64,000 nucleotides of DNA, taken from positions 1,611,736-1,675,735 of the forward strand of contig NC_054747.1 of assembly GCF_018143015.1 (NCBI RefSeq). The letters are read 5' to 3'. The translations under genes were made by a program, and so were the position numbers. Under the pieces are notes generated by a model. That model saw nothing but the letters and a program-made list of their open reading frames with translations. It was not told where the DNA came from and searched no databases. The stretch's first letter is position 1. The number at the start of each line of letters is the position of its first letter. Source of the stretch: Lytechinus variegatus. Lineage: Eukaryota; Echinodermata; Echinoidea; Temnopleuroida; Toxopneustidae. Of this stretch, positions 11,172-23,567 are shown piece after piece.

Positions 11172-12609
11172 AAGCCGCGTAGCCAGGATTTCATTTTGGA
11201 GGGGGCGGTAAATGCACACAAAGCGCGCGAAGCGCGCTCCCTATGGGGTGGGTGTAGGGAGGGGGAGATTCCCCCTCCCTTGCAAAGCGCGAAGCTTTTG
11301 GTGTTTCATAAATTAAAATAAAAAGGAACGGTCTCCCTTGTCTCTAGTACCTATATTAGCTCAAATTCAGTTGACTGTATTGTGATTTTGAACCTTGTTT
11401 TCAAAAGTGATTGTGAACTCCCAAAAAAGGAATACAATGGAGGAAATTAAAATAATAATAATCCCGCGCGAAGCGCGGAAGCTTGACCTTTTTATAATTT
11501 TTTTGGCCATGAAAAGGGTCCCGAGAAAAATGTATTATCTAATATATATTGAATATGCTTCCCTTGGAAAGATCAGATTTGATTACAAACAATTTAGCGA
11601 CACAGTGCATATCTTGAACTCGCAAAACAGAGGAGAAGAAGTGTATATGCCAGTCCTGAGGAAGATATTCCTCCCCGCGCAGAGCAATGAAACTCTGAAA
11701 TTTTAAAGGGCTGACGTTTCATCAAATGCAGATATCTCTAATACGCCATCGGCTCTAATTCAATTGATTTTCTAAGATTATTAAACTTCACTACAAGGAA
11801 AATAGTGCGCAAAAGCTGACATTTCTGTGATTCATTGAAACTATTTTAAAAAGATGCGTATTTTTGTTTACTTATCCTGAAGCACTTCATTTTGAATTAT
11901 AAAGAAACTTAAGTGTCATTTAAAATTTCAAACTGAGGGCGCAAAACAGGACAGGAAATCAATGTGCAGGGAAATAATATGAAATAATAGTAGAATTTGA
12001 TAAAAATATTGTACTTTTTTATTTAATACGACACGAATTTTTTATACCTTCCTCTTTTTTAAAATTAGGAACCTGTTTGTCCCAAAATCATGGTTGTTTA
12101 GTATTGAGCTGAAAAGCGGGAAAAGTTGCCTTTATGGAGGTGACGCCAGAAATTGATATAAAGATTTAACCGCTCGGAGCCGACTCGACCAGAAATTGAG
12201 CGATCAATTAAAAAAGAAGAAGATAATTTCATTTACTTCGGCCTAACCTTACTCTAATTCCATGCCCTAATGTATACATTTGAACTTTTAAAACTGCCAA
12301 GAAACACATATAGGTGAGGTGGAAAAACAGGGTTAGAAAAGGGGTGGGAGAAACAATGGAGAACTTCAATATTGTCATTTAACCGCGCGCAGCGCGGAAG
12401 CAAAATTCATATATAAATTTAAAGCAAGAGTCAAGGAGTTCCTCTTTTGAGAAAAAAATAAAGAATGAAAAGAAAAAAAACACAAAGCTACATTTCTTCC
12501 CTTTCCTCCCTTCCCTTTTCCTTTTCTCCTCTCTTTTTCCCCCTTTTTTTCTTCTTTTTGGGGACTTTTTTCTGGGGGGGGGGGCACCGCCCCCCTGGCT
12601 ACGCGCCTG
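11172..12609. mobile_element. Probable non-autonomous hAT element
   Basis: The left end AAGCCGCGTAGCCAGGATTT and right end GGCTACGCGCCTG are inverted with small differences. The flanks ATAAATAC and ATAAATAT match at 7 of 8. The inside has GCGCGAAGCGCG palindromes like the hAT at 24696, an A-rich interior and no transposase frame. Confidence 0.6.
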
Positions 12610-12985
12610 ATAAATATTTAGTCTTTTTTTTGTTATATCGTTTAAAGATTACATAAACTTAGAAAAAAATAACGCAAATGTTCGTTCACAGTTTAAGCAA
12701 GCCATCACAACAAGCAAACATCAAATGTTATGATCTTGTCCTTGCTATTTCTATAACTGTTTTAACAATCGTTGTTTGCATAATCAGGTCTATCTAACAA
12801 CTTTAAATAGAACGCATACAATATGTGTTTAAGTGATTGGTTAACTTTGGTTTGACTTTTTAAAAATCTGAGCTAGAAGGTCACACTTGTCACCTGTGTC
12901 TGTGATATGTTACAAAAATGAAGCCCAGTAAAAAAAGAACGCGTTCGAAAATAATCATTTAGTGCTTCAAAAATTGAAATATAAA

Positions 12986-14726
12986 AAGCTCTTGGGGTTA
13001 CATTTTCTTTACAAATTAAGTCCCTTTACGAACTCAATTTTCCTCCAAGATTGAAAAAGATGGAACAAACCATTACTTGTTGGCGACAAAGAGGTATTTC
13101 TTTATTGGGCAAAATAACAGTTATTAAGTCACTTATACTACCACAACTTTTGTACTTATCTTCAGTCTTATGTATTGATATTCCTAAAACCTTCTTCAAG
13201 AAATTAAACAGCTTATTGTTTCGATTTATTTGGAGTAATGGAAATGACCGTGTAAAGAGGAGTATATTATGTAACCAGTATGAAGAAGGTGGTCTCAAAA
13301 TGATTGATCCATTTTTGTATGCTAAAGCGCAGAAAATGGTGTGGGTAAAACTTTTTTTGATGAAAGTTATAGTAATTCTTGGAAATGTATTGAAATAGAA
13401 ATGTTGAAAATTTTTAATGAGGATCATCTTGTATTGTGGAAAACTGAGGCACCTCATTGCGTTTTGAGAAGAATAGGAAACTGTCAAATAGCAGCATCTT
13501 TAAGTATTTGGTATGAGTATAGGTCTGCAATGATGAAAGACATGAATTTACATCATTATCATTTACAAGACTATTTATGGTGGAACAAAAATGTCAGTGT
13601 AAAACATAGACCTTTTTTTTACTATCCAGTATGGCAGCAAAGAGGTATTCATACTATCTGTCAATTGTATTATGGATTCAATAGGGTAAAAACATTTGAG
13701 GAGTTAGTGTTGGATTTTGATATTCCCATTGAGGATAGAAGGAAATATGATTCACTATTGAATGCTATTTATTTAGACTGGTTTCTTGATCCTAAACAGG
13801 TAACAGAAGACTTGTTTGATTCAATTTTATCACGGTTGGTAAAAACTTGTAAGGTTCCAAAACATGCTTATGATGTCTTGAGAAGTAAAGAATTTGTGTC
13901 TTGTGAAAGGATAGAAAGCAAATGGGAAGAATGGTTAGGTTTGGATTCCAATGACATTGATTGGCCAGCAGTCCACAAGAGAAATTTCAGATGTACTATA
14001 TAGAGACCCAGTTAAAGTCATTTTATTTCAAATTATTTCATAATGCTATTGCAGTGAAGTCTTTCTTATTTAAAATCGATAGAAGTGAATCACCACTGTG
14101 CTATTTTTGTGGTAAATACCCTGAAACTTTAAAACATATTTTTTGTGAATGTGAAAAGGTCTTACCATTTAGAAAGAAGCTCACAGACTACATTGATAGT
14201 ATTATTCATGAAACAACAGTCTATCCTGATATCAGTTTCATTTTTGGTTTTGATATTGGTGGCAAACATGATATGTGTATCAATTTCCTATTTTTATGTC
14301 TTAAATTCTATATTATGAGATGCAAGTTTCAAGAAATTGATTTAAACTTTCAGGCTTTCATAACCTTTGTCAAAGTAAAACAGAAAACAGAATACTATAT
14401 AGCTGAAAAGAATGATAAGTTGGCACTGCATTTCAATAAGTGGTCCTTTAATGTAGATTAATGCTTATCCCTCACAAAATTATTGTTTTCTCCATATTCT
14501 GGAATCTGGATGCCTTTATGTATTTTTTATTTATTGATTAATTTATTTACTTATTTATTTATTCTTTATCTTTTTGCTACTGAGAGAATCGTGTTTGTCC
14601 TGTGTATGTGTTGACTTGTCATCAGTTGTGTAGATATTTTGTGTAGATATCTTAAGTACAGTAGCTATGAAGTTTTGTTGTTATTGTATATATTATTTTG
14701 TTTTACAATAAAAACATAAATACAAA
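12986..14726 (+). mobile_element. 5'-truncated LINE (L1/Tx1-like) with 17-bp target duplication
   Basis: Flanked by identical AAAAATTGAAATATAAA at 12969-12985 and 14727-14743. Three overlapping frames (13051-13398, 13341-14003, 13961-14461) carry the end of a reverse-transcriptase ORF: W-R-Q-R-G-I-S-L-L-G-K-I-T-V-I-K, L-L-F-R-F-I-W-S, G-G-L-K-M-I-D-P, and a zinc-knuckle-like C-Y-F-C...E-T-L-K-H-I-F-C-E-C. The frame changes near 13.35-13.40 and 13.96-14.00 kb, so it is decayed. It ends in an AATAAA-containing A-rich tail. The catalytic RT core is absent. Confidence 0.85.
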
Positions 14727-15057
14727 AAAAATTGAAATATAAAGTGACCGGAAACACCATCTTAATTTCACCCCATACACTTATGTGTACAATTTCGGCG
14801 TCTATAAGACGCCTATTTACAAAATCGGGGTTTGCCTTGTAGTTTTAGCTTTTCATTCTCCATTATGGATGTTTTCAGGGTTTATTGGTTCTAATACATG
14901 CACTTGAACACATGTTTCATCTTGGTTTGAGATTTTTTTTAAACCGACTGCTCACAAAGTTAAACAATAAGTTTAATACAAGTCGTGAAACGACCGCAAG
15001 AAAGCCATCAGTCTACAACATCGACTATGATAATTATGGAGAATAGCTATTCGCAGG

Positions 15058-15620
15058 GTGTGGAAAGTTCCTTGGCAAACACACAATGTGTTCTTACCTT
15101 TTTTGGCCAAAACGATGTGCATAAAATTGTGGTTTCATAGAAGATGTTTAAATTTTGTCTTGTCATCTCTTAAGGCTAATAACTTTACCGTATCATATAT
15201 AAAAAAAAATGAGTCAGTTTGGTTCATTCTCTGTGCTTGGGGGAATATCAAATACTTGAATAGTAAATATATGATGGACCCTAGACAGGTGAATAGGCAG
15301 TGGAATAAGGTTCAGTGCAACTTAGCTAATGTGGATCGCATGGTTTAGCAAATTAGGGAACTCATTACAATGAGGGATGAAAAGGATGTATCTTATTTAA
15401 CTGAAAGTGAATTGAAGGAACTTATTGACTTTCTGTGCCTACAGGCATATTGATTCATGTTCCCACCTCGGTTTTGTTTTATTTGTTGTTGAATGGATGT
15501 TTTAAAGTGCATTTTTTAATATACTGAATATGTTTGTTTTGTAAATTGGAAAACACGTCTTTTATGTATATGTGCATTTTTATGCGAATAAAGAAGACTT
15601 TGAATTGAATTGAATTGAAT
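15058..15620 (+). mobile_element. Decayed coding fragment ending in a TTGAA microsatellite
   Basis: An interrupted frame of about 130 codons, rich in charged helices near its end (Y-L-T-E-S-E-L-K-E-L-I-D-F-L). A non-coding stretch with AATAAA and then (TTGAA)4 follows. This resembles the 3' end of a retroposed element, but I do not recognise the family. Confidence 0.4.
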
Positions 15621-15964
15621 TGAAAAAAATTCCTTAAAATAATATATGTATGTGCATCTGTTTTATTTATGTTTTTATAAAGAATCAGATCAAATTACAA
15701 TATTTATAGTTATTCAAAGAATTTTTTTAAAAGTCACAAATAATCACGTTTACGAGGTAAAACATAAGAACAAAGGGGGTGCATGGGGCAGAAAATAGGA
15801 TTACAACAAATAATATGTTATAAGCAGTACCTATGTAAACTTTTAAGCCAGGGTTTATGTACATAAATTATCCTAAGTTTTAGCTATACAGCAAATCCAA
15901 TCGGTCGTATGAAGGATCGTCGATATTACACTCTGCACACTACAGCGTGTATAAAAGATCAGAC

Positions 15965-16566
15965 TTAAAGGGGAATCCAGCCTTGGCCACAAAACGTTGT
16001 GTTAGGAAGAAGAAAAATGAACTAAAAAGAATGGGGAAAGTTTGAAAGAAATCGGACAAGCAATAAGAAAGTTATAGCTGCTTTAAGATTGAAATCACTA
16101 ATACTATGAAGATTTCAAATTGGCAACTGGGTAAGTAAATCATGACAAGTGGCAAGGACAACTTTCCCATAGGCCATGTACTTTATTATCAGGGATTTGT
16201 GGTTTTCTCCTAAGTACCCATTCCCCTGGGGCAGAAATCTAGATATAGCCCAGGTAGTATATTGTTTTATGTCCTCATGAAAGAAAAATATGATATTAAA
16301 TAAAACCTTTGGGGAAAGTGACAATTTAGCATATTATGTATTGGAGTATATGGAAGAGTAGTCCTTGCCTTACATCACTATGACATCCCATATGCTGCCA
16401 ATTTGAAGTCTCCATGGGTATAGTGATTACCAATATTTACAACTTTTAAAAATTCATAACTTTCTCGTTGTTTGTCCAATATTGGTCGAACTTTCACCTA
16501 ACAACTTGTCTGATTTTCCTTTTCCTTATAAAAACAAGTTTTTATTTGGGTTGGATTCCCCTTTAA
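15965..16566. mobile_element. MITE family 2 (TIR TTAAAGGGGAATCCA)
   Basis: About 600 bases with inverted ends TTAAAGGGGAATCCAGCC and TTGGATTCCCCTTTAA. Inner halves are also complementary (AAATCGGACAAGCAATAAGA against TCGTTGTTTGTCCAATATTG). Non-coding; the element can fold into one long hairpin. Confidence 0.75.
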
Positions 16567-16731
16567 TACTGAATAACCAGATACATGCCTTGATAAGCAC
16601 TGTAAGGATGGCATTTAAAGTATAATGAACAGACTACATATCAACGATGAGCTAAGTTGAATTAATATTCAAGAGGCCTGGAATGACACTAAAGTCTGAA
16701 CGTACTTATTATATAAACATGTACATGTATA

Positions 16732-16781
16732 TACACACACACACACACACACACGCACATACATACATACATATATATATC

Positions 16782-16831
<50 letters not shown>

Positions 16832-16832
16832 G
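16732..16832. repeat. (AC)n-(TA)n-(TG)n microsatellite
   Basis: A compound simple repeat: ACAC..., CATACATA, TATATA, then TGTG. A second (TA)n-rich block follows at 17178-17230. Other simple repeats are (GA)n at 9290-9360 and 36031-36052, (TAC/ACT)n at 40527-40553, and poly-C/CA at 41984-42022. Confidence 0.85.
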
Positions 16833-16891
16833 CTCTGGGGAACCTTGATTTGAGCTACGTCTACCATTGTCCTCTTCATCCATTTCTTTAC

Positions 16892-17180
16892 TACACTGTT
16901 AGAAAATTTATCCTTAAACTAAAAGAAGTTCCTGCAGCAGAGTCTCGAGAACACCTGTAATCTTACCAGATTGCGTAATCTTACAGGAAATTGGTATTTG
17001 GTGTGTGTAATCTTACAAATTTCCTTAAATAAAACACTCTTTTCCCCTTTTTCTAACAGACCTGTTCTGTTAAATTGCAGAAAAATTCCTGTTTCATGAA
17101 TTTAAAGAATGATTCTGGTATTGCTTTCTGCAAAATCTTCTTTTATTTTTCTGTAAAATCATGTTTTTTTTAACAGTGTA
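16892..17180. mobile_element. Tc1/mariner-type MITE (TIR TACACTGTTA)
   Basis: 289 bases with perfect 10-base ends TACACTGTTA / TAACAGTGTA bounded by TA. It contains TGTAATCTTACCAGATTGCG, found inverted in the copy at 54418-54685. Confidence 0.7.
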
Positions 17181-18179
17181 TATACATATATATATACTGT
17201 ATATATACGTATGCGTTAATGTATATACATACACATGTGCATATAAAGTCCTAATTCATATGGAAATTAGTTTTAAAATTTCTATTTTGCATAATAAAAA
17301 GGCAATTTTCTTTTTTGGGGGGAGGAGTTAAATCATATTCCGTTTCCTTGTGTTTTTTGGACAAAAAGTTTAAATGTTGTAATAGATCGTGGGTTATTTA
17401 GAAATTTACACAAATATATATAAAACATCTTAATAATAGGAACAAATAAGATATAAATCAATCAGTGTATGTACCCAATATTTTATCAAAGTTAGACAAG
17501 TAGTAACTTGTGTTATGTTTTTCACGTATTTATACACTCAGCAAATATTGCCATAGCGGCGTTGTTACGATACTGCAACAAATAACAATGAAAATTTCGT
17601 TTTAGATTTGATTTCCCTTTTTTCATTACCATGATTACAGGAAATAGATCACGTACTTAAACAAAAGAAAATAAACATTGATATTGCATTTATCTCTAGA
17701 AGTGTCAGATGTATACTCAAAGGTTATGATATAAATCCAATACATTCCACGTCGGTTGGCGAAGATGCCTTAACTGAAAGTTCACAATGATGGCGATAAT
17801 GAAACAGATGTTGAAGCGCGATAAATAACAAAAGTCACTGTAACAGTTTGACATGTCCGTGAAGATGATGTTAATGATGATTACCATCAATTTCCGCATT
17901 CGTTGGGTTGAAAAGCGTTTATTAAAACAGGTTGATGATCTCAATGAGAACTGAGAATTCCCCTCTCAAAGTAACTGCAAGCAGTTCATTAATGGCGTGC
18001 ACATATAATGTAATTCCACAGAAGATAAATGTTGTATCCTAGTCGGAAATAAACTATGCTCTGACATAAAGTGTGGTGTGAAACTGTGAGTTCTAATCTG
18101 ATGTGATGATCTCCCTGAAGAAACTGCCAGTTTACATTTGAATTATTTTGAAGCTTTTAATATTGTGTACAAAAAGAAC

Positions 18180-18890
18180 ATTCTGCCAATTTCCAGAGCA
18201 GTCTAATTTTTGCCATTAGCAGTCTATTGTCTTTGGACATTCCAAAAATAACAAAGATTGCTCAAAGATTACAATTATTCTATATAACAGCGTAATTTTT
18301 CCACATTCGCAAAATATGTTAATTATTGTTTTTCTCATTTTATTGCAAAGGGTGCAATTTGGAGAATCCCTCCTCTTGATCTTGAAAAGTCATTCAATAA
18401 TACTCCAAAAAAATTACAGATTGAATTTTTTCCTCATTCAAAATCAAGAGAAAGATTAAATCTATCACTCCAATATTCCTGACTATTCTCCGGTGTAACA
18501 TTTACATTTATAATATCATAAGCATAACTAGGCAATTTCTTTAAAGATAACATTTTAGTAATGAGCATGTTATGAACATCCACATTTTCAAGAATATGTT
18601 TGATTAAAAAAATGAATTTGATTCTATCCTGTATAGAAATATCAAAGTTTAAGATCAATTCTTCAAATAATTTGTGTTTAGGAAAAGGTGGATTAAGTAG
18701 ATCAGATACCATACAAATTATTTCATTTTTCCAAACTTCAAAATAAAAATACTGTTTAGAATTTGAAGAAATGTTTCTATTGAACCACAAGGACTGACAT
18801 GGTCCCAATTCTGAATATTTACATTGCACAATGTCTATTATGGCATGTTGTCTGTATCTGTCAAGTGCGCAATGAATCTGCTTTTTGCGA
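18180..18890 (-). mobile_element. LINE fragment related to the one at 13 kb
   Basis: The minus-strand frame 18829-18434 reads F-E-E-L-I-L-N-F-D-I-S-I-Q-D-R, matching F-E-E-L-V-L-D-F-D-I-P-I-E-D-R of the LINE at 12986-14726. Further similarity is at L-P-S-Y-A-Y-D-I versus V-P-K-H-A-Y-D-V. Both ends are degraded; the limits are approximate. Confidence 0.7.
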
Positions 18891-21445
18891 ATTGCCTAAA
18901 GAGGCATTTCGGAGAGCAAAGTTTCCGAAAAATGGATATGTTCTTATGAATTATTATTTTTTTTTCAATTATAGTTCTATATCCTTTCAAACAGATTTGT
19001 GGTTATCATCCAGTAAACTATGCATGTGCATCTTGACCTTGTTGATCAAATTTTGAATTATTTTTCCCGCGTTGCAGAATATAGAAAGTAAGTTTACTTT
19101 CTGTTTTATATAAGTTAATCATTGAAAAATGATATTTATAACCATGATTGGAAATATTTTTGTTTATATGACTTTACTTTATTAATCAGTTTATTACTGT
19201 TATCTTCGGTCTAGAAATTCCTTTTGATATGACGTTTCGTAATGACTCCCTCTTAAAGGAGCATTCTGGGCAGAAAAAAATAAAAGAGAGAGAGAGTAAA
19301 AGTCACTGGGGAAAACAATTTGAATACGTCATCAAATTTTTTTTTTTTTTTTTTGCGGTTACTGAAAATTAAAATAAAAAATCACAACTTTGCCACTCTT
19401 TATTTTATTGTGCTGCCTGAAAAAAATATCGATTTTGCAATTCATTCGTTACATTTTATTCTAAGAAATAAATCCGATTAATCAATCAATCTAAGAGAAA
19501 CCAAGTGGCATTATCGCATGAATCACAGCAATTACCAACATTGGCACCATCATCACCAGCGCCACTATTACAGTCACTCACAACACTCGGATTAGATCCA
19601 CACACCGCCATCAACACCGTCAAAATATTTTCTACATACATAGCCATGAGATTTATTAGGCCTACCTCCAGATATCCTACGCCCAGGCACCTGCAGATCC
19701 TAATTTGTTATTTTCTCTTTTTTTATCAGAAAAGACACAAATTGATATACCGATGGCGCCTAGGATAATTGTCAGCACCATATCCCTCAACTTCTTCTAA
19801 GCGAGCAAGATTTACGCACATTCAATGAACCTAGATTGAATTCCAAGTACAGACTAAAGATATTCCAATATTTTGAGCCAGTAGCCCCCTTACACCAATC
19901 CACATTTCATGTAGGGTGCATGGGCCTGCATGCGTATCAAAATCTCAATGTCTGCAAACAAGATTAGCTTGTTCAAGGGTTATTGTTATGTAATATAAGA
20001 TAGGTCTATCCAGAAACTTCGAGTTTTTTTGTCGAAAGATGGAAACTTAGAGGGATTTCCCCAAATATATGTCGATGACCTGATATACATTCTTATTCTG
20101 ACCCTAAGAAGATGCTTTAATTTTCATATGTATTTTTTGCAGCTTTGGCGATTGCTGACGACAGCCTAGTTTGCAACGGAAAGGTAATGTACATGGGAAA
20201 ACACCAACTCTATCACAAAAAAGAATATTTGCAGTTATGGAAGACCGATTGACTTTTATTCTGCAGTGCGTAGCACTGGTTCAACAAGATGACCTTCACA
20301 GCTATTTTTCTTTCTGTTTCGACAAGAATTGATATGAACGTACATTGTTGGCAATAACATTTAGATATGACGACGGACCTTTATCAATTGAAAAAAAACT
20401 AATGTACGTATTCATGCATACACACACAGTTATTCTATATGTATGCATATTTGTATACTTATTTACACATGCTGATATAAATACATTTAGATGGGATATA
20501 TAAAACATATCTACAACGCAGTTTCTAGGTTGAAATCATCCACAGGAAACAATCTTAGGCCGCATTTTACATGTTAAAAGAACATTCGTACATAATTGTA
20601 GTTTGGTTTAAAGAATTATGAAAATGCTAGGATTTATAAATTTCAAGTTATGTCGTCTTTATACATTTGGTTTTTCTTGATATATTTTCCAACATGTGAT
20701 TATAGAATATTATCATTTATGGAATATGCTTAATAGCATATGTTCTGGTCCCACCCCTTACATTGAAATAATGAATGTGATACAACGATTCAGAAACTTA
20801 AAAAAGACCTTTGTAGATCTTGTTGTTAATTTACGTAAAATGTATACCTAACAACAGAACTGCAAATATTAGCCTGCCCTTTGAACAGTTAACCTCCGCG
20901 TAATTGCTACTATTAAAACCAATTTGTAAAGATATAAACGTTAAATCCAGTGTTATGAGAACAATGATCACTGACCATTGACGGAGAGTGCACAATGGCA
21001 ATCTGTTGTATTGGTTGGTGTGGAGGGGATGGCTGGGGGTGGGGAGTCACGTTTACTCACTACACTCTAAAAATATTGGATAAAAGTGCTCCATGAGGGT
21101 AATTATGTGTCCAACAAACATTGGGCATTTCTCTTGGACAATTTTTAATTCATCCAGTGTGTTGACAATTTTTCCCACGGTAAAGTAATTGCTGCTTATT
21201 TTTTTAATATTCAATAACTGGCAATATACTTCCCGCATTGGGGGAAATACTGCCCCAATAGATTGGACACATAATCACCCTCATGTCGGTAATTTCTTTT
21301 TAACTAAATATTTGTTAAACTGTATATTCACACCATTGATTTGTTTCCTAATGAAAGCAACAAGGAAATATATATGTATGTAAGAAAAATAAGTATTCCA
21401 TTTATTTTCATAGATGCAATTTCTGTGTTCAATATATTTTTATTA

Positions 21446-21621
21446 AACCCACACAAGTTCACACCTAGTTACCAATAATGCATATAACATTTCCATTTAT
21501 TTGAAAGCAGGATAAAAGAGCATTGTAGATTAAATGCTCATGGGCATAGGTGCCGCGGCCGGGGACCGAACCTTTTTTATGTATAGTCAGACACCTTAGA
21601 CCACTCGGCCACGGCACCTCC
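21446..21621 (-). mobile_element. tRNA-derived SINE (Ser/Leu-like head), copy 2
   Basis: The minus strand reads GGAGGTGCCGTGGCCGAGTG, then GGTTCGGTCCCCGG, so both A and B boxes are good. The tail matches copy 1 (ACATTTCCATTTA, AGGATAAAAGA, CACACCTAGTT). Confidence 0.8.
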
Positions 21622-22351
21622 ATGTTACAGTTTAACTATATGGCGATTACAGTGATTATTTATAATTGATGAATTAAATAAAAATATAAATCTGAATCTG
21701 AATCATTTCGTACATGTATTCCAACTCATTTTTTCTTTTGAGAAAATAACCATGATATCACAACGAGAACCTATCATCAATAGCAAAACTACAATTTTCA
21801 TTTGAAAATATAACTGACTTCAAAACGCTTCCATGTTATTTTCTCCAATGGTTTAAAAACCGGGAAAATATGCTCTTGAGATTACTTATTCTTATCATTC
21901 CAAGCTGCACGAATCACTGAATATCATTGTATGTTATGCATAATCAAATAAATCAAATCAAATTGGATCAAATAAAAGAAAATCAACTCCATTACCGAGT
22001 TGTTCTTCACACTATATCAGAATCTCTTTATGTTCGGGTAATTCCCATAGTAACTCAGCAAAGCAGCATTCCGCTGCATGGGCGCCAGGCTGGTATTATA
22101 ATCAATTACTTAATTATGAAACTATTCAGTCTCATGGCTTCGCTGACCGTACTAGTCGACAGAATCAAGCCGTAAACGATGGCCTACATGATGGCCTGCA
22201 TATAGCAGAACAACTACATTATATCAATGAAAGCAAACTTCCCCACTACCATGACTATCGGTTACATCACTGTATTGATGCCGAATTTCCCATCAGTTTT
22301 CCCCCAAATGTTCACAATTGAAAGGTCTTACATTGGGAATGCTCTTTTTGT

Positions 22352-23567
22352 TTAATTGGGAGGTTCCAACGTAAAGTATGGTGGTGATTCAATATCTTCA
22401 AATTTCCCGTCGACATTTTCTCGACTGCTATCGTCCTTTTTTGTCTGTAGGGACATCCCTGCAAGAGGGACATCTGTTCTAATATTTAAGACTCCGTGTG
22501 CTCTTATTGGGTCAGTATCATCAGAAGGGTTCAGGCAGAAATAATATGGATTCGGGTGAGCTGCTGACTCAGATGAAGCACTGGCTTTCCTTTTGATTTT
22601 GTCATTGACTTGTTGGATCAGGTCTTCTGCCATTACTGAAGGTTGATAAAGATCGTTGAACAATAAGGTAGCATCATCAACCTTATCATATGTCGACATT
22701 CTTTCTTCCCCATTTTGTTTGATAACGTTCGATGTAGGTGTATTTGCGATGTGAGTTTTACTTGACCTACCACACTCAACAAAATCGCTTCCGGATGGGC
22801 GATAAAGATCATTGAAAATCATGTTTTTGTCATCCACTTCGTTGTAGGTTGTATCAGTGTTGGTGTTTGCCATTGCATCAGCCTCTGATGAATTGCTTTT
22901 GGGAGCAGCATCTATTCTTCGACGAGGAGATTGTTGCTTTGTAGATTGGTCAACATCCTTGTTTGAGTTGATTTCCGTGTAATCAAGTTCCTCATACTCG
23001 TTCTCCCCGAGACTCCCTTGCTTGCGTAGGACACCCATGTCGATTGATGGCCTAGGGGTTTCCAGGGTTTCATACACATTACTGTTCGTGTCTACAGAGC
23101 TACGGTGTGATTCCAAAGCAGATCGAAGTTGGTCAAACTCACCGCCCTCCCTTCCACCCACATCCCCCGAAGACAGATCATTTCCACTCCCCTGGTTGCA
23201 ATCCCTGCCATGTGACAAACTCATGTAAGGTAGCTGTTGGGTACTCCGTAAGGAAGCATACCCTTCGTCATCGACAGGTACAAGAAGCGTAGTACTGTTA
23301 GCAGTATTCGAGCGCCCTCTCGGGTCAGTTGATTCTGTATCTGCCCTCGGACGTCCTGTAACACCATCTCCAAGTGCCATGTATCGTGATTCGTGTGTTT
23401 CAATTGTTTCCATGCTACCCACGTTCAGAGTAGTGTACGCATCGTTGCTAATTCCGATCGTGACGTCTGTATTCGGGTTAAAGGCCACCTTATACTCATT
23501 GCCAATGGAATCATAGACAGGCGCATCAATGGATCGTGTCTTAGACGAGTTCTTCACATGTCTCCTC
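22352..23567 (-). CDS. Gene B exon 13: cytoplasmic tail with multiple tyrosine signalling motifs
   Basis: A single exon of 1216 bases encoding about 404 residues to the TAA at 22352, acceptor GGTTCTAG. Counting Arg 10 as the first full tail residue, Y-x-x-hydrophobic sites are Y53TTL, Y71MAL, Y112ASL, Y123MSL, Y174ETL, Y200EEL, Y205TEI, Y250NEV, Y302DKV, Y351FCL and Y406FTL. Y112 and Y123 have ITAM spacing (seven residues between). LPYMSL, LDYTEI, SRYMAL and STYDKV fit the ITIM pattern, TTYNEV fits the ITSM pattern, and N-P-Y-Y (348-351) fits NPxY. A unit Y-x-x-V-D-D...F-N-D-L-Y-x-P-S occurs twice (250-267 and 302-319). There is no kinase or other catalytic domain. Most of the tail is Ser/Asp/Asn-rich and probably disordered. 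Confidence 0.88.

Larger units (their letters stand above)
9061..22351. other. Intergenic region between genes A and B
   Basis: Thirteen kilobases upstream of gene A and downstream of gene B. Listed elements are at 9719, 11172, 12986, 15058, 15965, 16892, 18180 and 21446. The remainder (for example 17230-18180, 18890-21445, 21622-22351) shows no convincing gene; the last part is likely gene B 3' untranslated sequence. Confidence 0.55.

Noticed and set aside
19505-19768. Possible signal-peptide-like minus frame (MAMYVENILTVLMAVCGS) opposite a plus frame of 87 codons
   Set aside because: The following residues end in a stop after about 53 codons and no phase-1 donor fits, so it does not match the exon pattern of genes A and B.
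20143-20183. Plus-strand mini-exon candidate, TTTTTTGCAG acceptor and GGAAAG/GTAATG donor
   Set aside because: Only 41 bases, no partner exons in frame nearby, and chance splice-like borders are frequent in AT-rich introns.
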